A stretch of 64,000 bases of DNA from Sphingomonas taxi (GTDB taxonomy: Bacteria; Pseudomonadota; Alphaproteobacteria; Sphingomonadales; Sphingomonadaceae), in NCBI RefSeq assembly GCF_000764535.1, contig NZ_CP009571.1, forward strand, positions 3,341,001-3,405,000. Direction: 5' to 3'. Position numbers and translations under genes: made by a program. Of this stretch, positions 56,892-64,000 are shown in pieces. The first letter of the stretch is position 1. Every line of letters starts with the position of its first letter. The notes under the pieces are model-generated. The model did not search any database. It was not told the origin of the DNA and saw nothing but the letters and a program-made list of their open reading frames with translations.

Positions 56892-57548
56892 TTACCCGCC
56901 GCCGCCGCCCAATACGTTGACGGTGAACGCCACCACGCCGAGATTGAACACGAACGCCGCGAGCGTATGGCCCAGCACCACCCGCCGGATGCGCCGCGAG
57001 CCGATCTGCACGTCCGACGTCTGGAAGGTCATGCCCAGCGTCGCGCTGAAATAGAGGAAGTCCCAGTAATCGGGCTCCTTGCAGTCGGGGAAGTCGAGTC
57101 CGCCCTCATCCTTCCCGTCCTCGCCCGCGCTGTAGAACAGATGCGCGTAATGCATCGCATAGACCATGTTGACGAACAGCCACGCCAGCGCCAGCGTCGC
57201 GATTACCAGCACGATCGCATAGGCGTCGTTGCGTCCCTTCAGTTCGCCGGCGACCGCGACCAGGATCACCACCATCGTCGCCGCGGTGATCGCCAGCAGC
57301 GCGGCGCGGTTGGCGTCGTTGTCGCGCGCCGAACGCCGCATCCGTGCCGCCTCGCCGTGGCGGAACAGCGTCGAGACGGCGAGGAGGAAGATGATCGCGG
57401 CGATGTCGAACGCCGCCATCAGCCCGCGGCCGCGACCCAGCACGGGGATCAGCCCCGCCAGCCCCGCGGCGAAGACGATAGCGAACAGCGCGAACCGCGG
57501 CGGCGCGATGCGGCTGCCGATTCCCCAATAGGCTTGACGGTCGGTCAT
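56892..57548 (-). CDS. DUF1345 membrane protein
   Basis: A 218-residue DUF1345 protein with about five helices. The conserved DYWDFLYFSATLGMTFQTSDV segment (given as DYWDFLYFS and GMTFQTSDV) resembles the pore region of two-helix ion channels, as noted for the family. Function is not established. It is divergent from hisS. Confidence 0.87.
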   Translation of the reverse strand: MTDRQAYWGIGSRIAPPRFALFAIVFAAGLAGLIPVLGRGRGLMAAFDIAAIIFLLAVSTLFRHGEAARMRRSARDNDANRAALLAITAATMVVILVAVAGELKGRNDAYAIVLVIATLALAWLFVNMVYAMHYAHLFYSAGEDGKDEGGLDFPDCKEPDYWDFLYFSATLGMTFQTSDVQIGSRRIRRVVLGHTLAAFVFNLGVVAFTVNVLGGGGG

Positions 57549-57598
57549 CGTCGGGGTGCTAGCGCTTGGCCGCGGGCTCGCCTAGATAGCGCCCGCAT

Positions 57599-58843
57599 AT
57601 GGCCCGTATCGAAACGCCGCGCCGGGTGCGCGGAACCCAGGACATCTTCGGCGACGACCAGCGCCGCTTCGCTTATGTGCTCGCCACGTTCGAGCGCGTG
57701 CGGCATCTGTATTGCTTCGGCCGCGTCGACCTGCCCGTCTTCGAGGCAACCGAGGTGTTCGCGCGCTCGATCGGCGAGACGACCGACGTCGTGTCGAAGG
57801 AGATGTACAGTTTCCCCGACCGCGGCGGCGATTCGCTGACGCTGCGCCCGGAGTTCACCGCGGGGATCGCCCGCGCCTTCCTGACCGAGGGCTGGCAGCA
57901 ATATGCGCCGCTCAAGATCACGACGAGCGGCGCGGTGTTCCGCTACGAGCGCCCGCAGAAGGGGCGCTATCGCCAGTTCCACCAGATCGACGCCGAGATC
58001 CTCGGCGCGGCGGAGCCGGCCGCGGACGTCGAATTGCTGGTGATGGCCGACCAGCTGCTGCGCGAGCTCGGCATCGCCGATGGCGTGACGTTGCAGCTCA
58101 ACACGCTGGGCGATGCCGAGACGCGCGAGGCGTGGCGCGCCGGTCTGGTCGCGCATTTCGAGGCGCATCGCGGCGAACTGTCCGAGGACAGCCTGACCCG
58201 GCTCGACAAGAACCCGATGCGCATCCTCGATTCGAAGGACCCGCGCGACCGGCCGATCGCCGATGCTGCGCCGGACATCGACGCCTATCTGACGCCCGAG
58301 GCGCGCGCCTTCTTCGATGCGGTGACGGCGGGACTGGATGCGGCGGGCGTCGCGTGGACGCGTAACGCGCGGCTGGTACGCGGCCTCGATTATTACCGCC
58401 ACACCGCGTTCGAATTCGTAACCGACCGGCTCGGCGCGCAGGGCACGGTGCTGGCGGGTGGCCGCTACGACGGGCTGGTCGAGAGCCTCGGCGGCGCGCC
58501 CACCCCCGGCGTCGGCTGGGCGGCGGGGGTCGAGCGGCTCGCGATGCTGCTCGACGAGCCGGCGGCGCCGACGATCGACGCGGTGGTCGTGCCGATGGGC
58601 GCGGCGGCCGAAGCGCGCGCGCTCGGCCTCGTCGCCGAGCTGCGCCGCGCCGGCGTCGCGGTCGACATGGCCTATAAGGGCAAGATGAAGCAGCGGCTCG
58701 CCAAGGCGGACGCGCTCGGTGCCCGTCATGCGCTCATCATCGGCGACGACGAACTCGCCGCCGGCGTCGCGACCGTGAAGACGCTCGCCAGCGGCGACCA
58801 GCGGCAGGTCGCCTTCGCCGCTCTCGCCGAGGCGCTGCGATGA
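57599..58843 (+). CDS. hisS: histidine-tRNA ligase
   Basis: A 414-residue class II synthetase. Motif 2 ([17 protein letters not shown]) and motif 3 ([13 protein letters not shown]) are intact, with histidine-specific [14 protein letters not shown]. An anticodon-binding domain occupies about 325-414. The family-typical N-terminus is RGTQDIFG. It leads the hisS-prfA-prmC run. Confidence 0.97.
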   Translation: MARIETPRRVRGTQDIFGDDQRRFAYVLATFERVRHLYCFGRVDLPVFEATEVFARSIGETTDVVSKEMYSFPDRGGDSLTLRPEFTAGIARAFLTEGWQQYAPLKITTSGAVFRYERPQKGRYRQFHQIDAEILGAAEPAADVELLVMADQLLRELGIADGVTLQLNTLGDAETREAWRAGLVAHFEAHRGELSEDSLTRLDKNPMRILDSKDPRDRPIADAAPDIDAYLTPEARAFFDAVTAGLDAAGVAWTRNARLVRGLDYYRHTAFEFVTDRLGAQGTVLAGGRYDGLVESLGGAPTPGVGWAAGVERLAMLLDEPAAPTIDAVVVPMGAAAEARALGLVAELRRAGVAVDMAYKGKMKQRLAKADALGARHALIIGDDELAAGVATVKTLASGDQRQVAFAALAEALR

Positions 58844-58880
58844 GCGCGCTGGCAATCCTCCCGGTGTCGGGGAGGATCGG

Positions 58881-59960
<1,080 letters not shown>

Positions 59961-60251
59961 TGCGGGCGGACCGCGGCGGATGCCCTTCGTCATCCTGGCG
60001 GAAGCCGGCACGCTTGGACGCGATGTCCACGTGGATGAGCGCTGCCATCCGCCCTCGTCCACCGCTCACCGCCCTGCCAACTACTCGGCCAACGTATCGC
60101 GCGTATGGCGCGCCTCCCCACCTTCCGCTGTCATCCCCGCGCAGGCGGGGATCCATGGATGCGATGTCGTCCGCATGGCTGCGCGCCGTCGGTCGCCCGC
60201 AATCAAGTCTCCCGGCATGCGCCGACATGACCGAGAAGGGGCCATGACGGC
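59961..60251. repeat. prfA-prmC gap with a dispersed hairpin
   Basis: The 291-base gap holds an 8-base ATCCCCGC/GCGGGGAT stem with a GCAG loop (60133-60152), flanked by GTC and CATGG as in other CGTCATCCCCGC-type repeats, and a partial mirror ending near CATGACCG. No gene is seen. Confidence 0.65.
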
Positions 60252-61091
60252 GTGACCACCCCCGACCCCGCCGCCATGCGCGCCGCGCTCGCCGAAGCGA
60301 CCGCGCGCCTCGCTTTCTCTCCGACCGCACGCCTCGACGCCGAGTTGCTGATGGCGCACGCGCTCGGCATCGAGCGCAGCCGGCTGCTGCTCGACATGGC
60401 GCGCGCCGTCCCGCCCGCCTTCGCCGCGCTGGTCGACCGCCGCGCGGCGCACGAGCCGGTCGCCTATATCACTGGCACGCGCGGCTTCTGGACGATCGAC
60501 CTCGCCGTCGGGCCCGGAGCGCTCGTTCCGCGCCCCGACAGCGAGACGCTGCTGATCGCCGCCGCCGGCCATTTTGGCGGCGATGCGCCTGCGACGGTGC
60601 TCGATCTCGGCACCGGCCCCGGCACGCTGCTGCTCGCCGCGCTCGACGAATGGCCGGCGCGTGGCCTCGGCATCGACCGTTCGGCGGTGGCGCTCGATTA
60701 TGCCCGACGCAATGCCGAGCGGCTCGGCATGGCCGACCGCGCGCGCTTCGTCCGCGGCGACTGGGCGGCGGCGCTCGATGCCCGTTTCGACCTCGTCCTC
60801 GCCAATCCGCCCTATATCGGCACCGGCGAAACCCTCCCCGACGAGGTCCGCGCGCACGAACCCGCCGGCGCCTTGTTCGCCGGCGCCGACGGCCTCGACG
60901 ACTATCGCGTCCTCGCCCGGCAACTGCCGCGGCTGATCGCGCCAAGTGGCTGCGCCGCCGTGGAAATCGGTCATACCCAGGCAAAATCGGTCGCCGCCTT
61001 GTTCGCTGGGCAGGGGCTGACCAGCCAGATCCACCGCGATCTCGGCGGGCGCGACCGCTGCCTGCTCGTCCGGCTCGCGCATCGGGGTTGA
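60252..61091 (+). CDS. prmC: release factor glutamine methyltransferase
   Basis: A 279-residue methyltransferase that modifies the GGQ motif of release factors. The helical N-domain precedes a SAM domain with VLDLGTGPGTLLLA, and the substrate Gln-binding NPPYIG motif is intact. The start is GTG at 60252. It shares the prfA neighbourhood but is separated by a repeat-bearing gap, so it may have its own promoter. Confidence 0.95.
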   Translation: MTTPDPAAMRAALAEATARLAFSPTARLDAELLMAHALGIERSRLLLDMARAVPPAFAALVDRRAAHEPVAYITGTRGFWTIDLAVGPGALVPRPDSETLLIAAAGHFGGDAPATVLDLGTGPGTLLLAALDEWPARGLGIDRSAVALDYARRNAERLGMADRARFVRGDWAAALDARFDLVLANPPYIGTGETLPDEVRAHEPAGALFAGADGLDDYRVLARQLPRLIAPSGCAAVEIGHTQAKSVAALFAGQGLTSQIHRDLGGRDRCLLVRLAHRG

Positions 61092-61399
61092 AAGAAGCGA
61101 GGCCGGCCCTCATATTTCGCTTGTCGGACCTGCCTCACGCCAGCTATTGGTCGGGCCGGGGCACGCAGCATCAGCATTGGCAGGTTGATCGGCACGCGGT
61201 GACCCGCATCCTTCGTCATGTCGCCACCGACCATCGGTGGCCGTGGCAGGCTCGAGCGGCGCTTATGGCACGCGGCGACCCGGAAGGGCGCGTTGTTCGG
61301 CTGGCGGATGCCGGGTCGGGCAGGTCGATGCGGGATTGGCCGCGATCGACCGGATTGGTTTTCCAGGGACCATTTATACTCTGATCATGGGACAGTAGC
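61092..61399. promoter_or_regulatory. 308-base gap with candidate DUF4167 promoter
   Basis: No gene is supported here. A good -10, TATACT, is at 61375-61380, with weak -35 matches upstream (ATTGGT at 61354-61359, 15-base spacing). It would start transcription close to the TTG of the DUF4167 gene and leave a very short leader. The rest of the gap shows nothing recognisable. Confidence 0.4.
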
Positions 61400-62425
61400 T
61401 TGATCAACAATCGGCAGCAGAACGGCCGCCGTCGCGGTCGTGGCGGTAACAATGGTGGCAATAACGGTCCCCGTCAGGGCGGCCAGGGTCGGCCCGACAA
61501 CGGCAACCGCATCGACAGCCGCGCACGCGGCAACGCGAACCAGTTGTTCGAAAAGTACAAGAACCTCGCCGGCGAGGCACAGCGCCAGGGCGATCGCGTC
61601 ACCACCGAATATTACCTCCAGTTCGCGGATCATTATTTCCGCGTGATCGCCGACCAGCGCGGCCGGTTCGAGGACAACAGCCAGCCCAAGCGCCAGCAGC
61701 CGTTCGATCTCAACGACGACGACGATTACGGCGACGAGGGCGAACCGATCCGCGCCGGCGAGCAGGACGGCAACGATCAGCGTGACCAGCAGGGTCAGGC
61801 GCGCGGCGACCAGCAGCGCGACGACCGCGGCAATCGCGACGACCGGCCGCAGCGCCAGGCACGTCAGTGGGAGGACCGCGGCAATCGCGACGACCGCGGC
61901 CAGCGCGACGGCAATCGCGATTCCGGCCGCGACGCCAGCCGCGACGCCAGCCGGGACGATCGCCCGCAGCAGCGCGAGGAGCGCTCCGCCCGAGAGGATC
62001 GTCCGCAGCAACAGCGCGAGGATCGCCCGCAGCGCGAGGATCGCGTCCGCCGCCCCCGGTTCGAGGCGGCCGAACAGCCGGTCGAGGTCGCCGGCCAGCG
62101 CCGCGCCGATCCGCTCGCCGAAGGCGAGAATCTGCAGGAGCGGACCGAAGCGGTGCTCGAGGCGGATTCGCCGGTGCTCGCACCGCGCCCGCGTCGGGGC
62201 CGTCCGCGCCGCGACGCGCAGGCCGATGCCGCGCCCGAGGCCGCTGTCGCACCCGAAGCGCCGGCCGCACCGGTCGCCGAGGCGCCGGAGAGCAATGGCG
62301 TCGATGCCGATCGTCTGCCGCCGTCGCTCAACATCTCCGCTGCCAACGACGCCGGGGACGAGGCGCCCAAGCCGCGTCGCCGCCGCGTCCGCACCCCCGC
62401 CGCGGACGTTCCCGCCGCGGAGTGA
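61400..62425 (+). CDS. DUF4167 domain protein, disordered RG/RDQ-rich
   Basis: A 341-residue DUF4167 protein, common in alphaproteobacteria. Residues 1-40 are an RG/GN-rich tract (NGRRRGRGGNNGGNNG), 41-95 form the conserved helical domain (ANQLFEKYKNLAGEAQRQGD and the YYLQFADHYFRVI segment), and 96-341 are low complexity, first acidic then R/D/Q-rich with near-repeats (DRGNRDD, EDRPQQR), then Ala/Pro/Glu-rich with basic RRGRPRR and RRRRVRT patches. The TTG start matches the usual MINNRQQ beginning. RNA binding is likely by composition, not demonstrated here. Confidence 0.9.
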   Translation: MINNRQQNGRRRGRGGNNGGNNGPRQGGQGRPDNGNRIDSRARGNANQLFEKYKNLAGEAQRQGDRVTTEYYLQFADHYFRVIADQRGRFEDNSQPKRQQPFDLNDDDDYGDEGEPIRAGEQDGNDQRDQQGQARGDQQRDDRGNRDDRPQRQARQWEDRGNRDDRGQRDGNRDSGRDASRDASRDDRPQQREERSAREDRPQQQREDRPQREDRVRRPRFEAAEQPVEVAGQRRADPLAEGENLQERTEAVLEADSPVLAPRPRRGRPRRDAQADAAPEAAVAPEAPAAPVAEAPESNGVDADRLPPSLNISAANDAGDEAPKPRRRRVRTPAADVPAAE

Positions 62426-62450
62426 GCGGGTCGCGCTGATCTGATCCGGA

Positions 62451-62484
62451 GGCCGGTTCCGCGAGGAGCCGGCCTTCGTCGTTT
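62451..62484 (+). terminator. DUF4167 transcript terminator
   Basis: Ten-base stem GGCCGGTTCC/GGAGCCGGCC (one G-U pair) with a GCGA tetraloop (62451-62474), followed by TTCGTCGTTT. It lies 26 bases after the stop codon. Confidence 0.75.
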
Positions 62485-62573
62485 CCGGCGCTTTGCCAAG
62501 TCGCTGCAAACGTGGTCTCCTGCCGGCAACCGCCTTCGCATCGTACGGAGTCGGAACGAAGGAGAGGAATGGC

Positions 62574-63002
62574 ATGACGATCGCGGCAATCCTGCGCGAC
62601 AAGGGCGGCGACGTGGTCTCGCTGCCGCGCAATGCGACCTTGGGGCAGGCGGTGGCGCTGCTCGCCGAACGTCGGATCGGCGCGGTGCCGGTGATCGACG
62701 CGGGCAGCGTGGTCGGCATCGTCTCCGAACGCGACGTCGTCTATTCGCTCGCCGCGCATGGCGTCGCGGCGCTCGATCTCGCGCTCGCCGAGGTGATGAC
62801 GCAGCCGGTGCAGCAGGTCGCGCCGGGCGAGCCGGTGATCGGCGCCCTGTCGCTGATGACCCGGCGGCGCATCCGCCATCTGCCGGTGGTCGAGGGCCCG
62901 CGGCTGGTCGGCTTCGTCTCGATCGGCGATCTCGTCAAATATCGCATCGACCGGATCGAGGCGGAAGCCGCGGCGATGCGCGACTATATCCAGCACGGCT
63001 GA
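62574..63002 (+). CDS. CBS-domain pair protein
   Basis: A 142-residue protein made of two CBS domains (about 5-65 and 74-130), e.g. GIVSERDVVYSL and GFVSIGDLVKYRI. Such stand-alone Bateman modules bind adenosyl nucleotides and regulate partners. AAGGAGAGG ribosome site sets the ATG at 62574. Partner unknown. Confidence 0.93.
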   Translation: MTIAAILRDKGGDVVSLPRNATLGQAVALLAERRIGAVPVIDAGSVVGIVSERDVVYSLAAHGVAALDLALAEVMTQPVQQVAPGEPVIGALSLMTRRRIRHLPVVEGPRLVGFVSIGDLVKYRIDRIEAEAAAMRDYIQHG

Positions 63003-64000
63003 TCAGGCCGCCGGCAGCGGCCGTTTGCGGACGAGGGCGATCAGTTCGCGGATCGTGCCGCGCGCGAACAGCGCCAGCCACGCGCCATAGGTGGCGGCGC
63101 CGACCGCGACGAGCGCCGCCAGCCGGGGCGGCGGCGGCAGCGCCGGCAGCAGCCGGTCGACCAGCGTCACCACCAGCGCCATGCCGATCGCGGCGCATGC
63201 CGACGGCGCGATCGCGCCGACGAGGTCGCGTCCGCTCGCGCCGATCACCGGCAACGACCGCCGGCTGCTCGCGATCAGATAGAGCGGATAGGCGGCGATC
63301 CAGCTCCAGCCGAGCCCGACCGGTCCCCAATGCACGCCGATCAGGAAGGCGAATCCGAGCAGCATTGCGCCGACCGCACCGTTGCGCGCGCCGATCCCCG
63401 GCCGGCCGCGCGCGTCGCAGGCGGGTGCATAGAGCACTTGCAGCGTCATGAACGGCATCGCCAGCGCGATCAGCCGGACGACCGGCGTCACCTCCGCCCA
63501 TTTGGCGTCGAGCATCGTCAGCACCAGCGGTTCGGCGGTTGCCGCGAGACCGAGGTAGAAGGGCAAGGCGAGCACCATGATGACGCGCACCGCGCGCACG
63601 AAGGCGCGGGCGACCGCACCCTCGTCATGCTGCATCCGCGCATAGGCGCTGAACGCCACCTCGTTGAGCGGCGGCACGAATTTCGAGACGAAGATCTGCG
63701 CGAGGAACAGCGCGGTGGTGTAGATGCCGAGCTGGTGCGGGTCGAACCGGCGGCCGGCGATGAACACGTCGATCTGGCTCTGCAGGAACCAGAAGAACTG
63801 TCCCGCCGCCATCATCCCGCCGTAGCGCGCGAGATGACCGGCGCCGCGGAAGTCGAAGCTCGGCCAGATCAGCGACCGCGCCGCCCAGGTCAGCATGATT
63901 GCGCGCACCGCGTAGAGCGCGATCGGCGCCCAGACGAGCGTCCACACCCCCCATCCCGCCAGCGCGCCGCCCAAGGCCGCGCCCGCGCCGGCGAGCGAGG
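63003..64000 (-). CDS. polysaccharide flippase-like protein (partial, 5' end beyond window)
   Basis: At least 332 residues, still open at the right edge, so the N-terminus is missing. It has multiple membrane helices and resembles the C-terminal two-thirds of Wzx/MATE-type lipopolysaccharide or oligosaccharide flippases (MVLALPFYLGLAATAEPLV, quoted as FYLGLAATAEPLV, and QSQIDVFIAGR). It would move lipid-linked sugars across the inner membrane. Convergent with the CBS gene. Confidence 0.85.
   Translation of the reverse strand, partial: SLAGAGAALGGALAGWGVWTLVWAPIALYAVRAIMLTWAARSLIWPSFDFRGAGHLARYGGMMAAGQFFWFLQSQIDVFIAGRRFDPHQLGIYTTALFLAQIFVSKFVPPLNEVAFSAYARMQHDEGAVARAFVRAVRVIMVLALPFYLGLAATAEPLVLTMLDAKWAEVTPVVRLIALAMPFMTLQVLYAPACDARGRPGIGARNGAVGAMLLGFAFLIGVHWGPVGLGWSWIAAYPLYLIASSRRSLPVIGASGRDLVGAIAPSACAAIGMALVVTLVDRLLPALPPPPRLAALVAVGAATYGAWLALFARGTIRELIALVRKRPLPAA

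Noticed and set aside
61800..62060. Short direct repeats resembling a CRISPR array
   Set aside because: They are codon-phase repeats for an R/D/Q-rich disordered tail inside the DUF4167 gene; there are no constant-length spacers.

Overview
The window is high-GC, tightly packed chromosomal DNA from an alphaproteobacterium, most likely a Sphingomonas-like member of the Sphingomonadales. This rests on recognisable gene neighbourhoods (coxBA...ctaB-ctaG-coxC-surf1-thrC, pyrE-pdxJ-acpS-lepB, ybgC-tolQRA-tolB-pal, hisS-prfA-prmC-DUF4167), on a TonB-dependent receptor, and on several families of short intergenic palindromes. No species call is possible from sequence alone. No tRNA, rRNA, CRISPR array, transposase or prophage was seen. 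Many adjacent genes share 1-4 bases at stop/start (ATGA, GTGA, TGATG, TTGA), so translational coupling is widespread.

Layout. 0-6 kb: a gamma-carbonic anhydrase, then a leftward tyrosine catabolic operon (hpd, hmgA, maiA, a small Rieske ferredoxin, perhaps an alpha/beta hydrolase) ending in a hairpin terminator and facing a divergent MarR regulator across a region with two dyads. 6-14 kb: a TonB-dependent receptor with a Pro/Gly-rich insertion, an osmoprotectant-type ABC transporter whose permease and binding protein are fused, an SDR enzyme, a pterin dehydratase, a zincin-like peptidase and ccmAB. 14-27.5 kb: the aa3 cytochrome c oxidase locus, with thrC and a methyltransferase at its end. 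It is split between coxA and ctaB by about 4 kb carrying a haem-oxygenase-like diiron protein and a DUF1501/DUF1800 exported pair. 27.6-31.6 kb: pyrE, pdxJ, acpS, lepB and a PerM-type transporter. 31.6-38 kb: a glycan/envelope cluster (two GT4 glycosyltransferases, an unknown membrane protein, DUF2141, a DUF2334 deacetylase-like protein, a GT39-like protein).

38-48 kb: ubiG, lysC coupled to a nitronate monooxygenase-like enzyme, a lipoprotein, a small Xre regulator plus membrane protein under a four-box operator, and the Tol-Pal system interrupted by long palindromes between tolA and tolB. 48-57.5 kb: S1/P1 nuclease, isoaspartyl peptidase, acyltransferase, ispG, a VapBC-type toxin-antitoxin pair, a DMT transporter, GNAT, pyrophosphatase, an M61 peptidase and DUF1345. 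57.6-64 kb: hisS, prfA, prmC, a DUF4167 RNA-binding-like disordered protein, a CBS protein and a partial flippase.

Most of the window is core metabolism, respiration and envelope biology. The least explained parts are the Xre/membrane-protein module with its quadruple operator, the DUF1501/DUF1800/diiron island inside the oxidase locus, the tandem duplication beside the DUF2334 gene, and the recurrent palindromic repeats.
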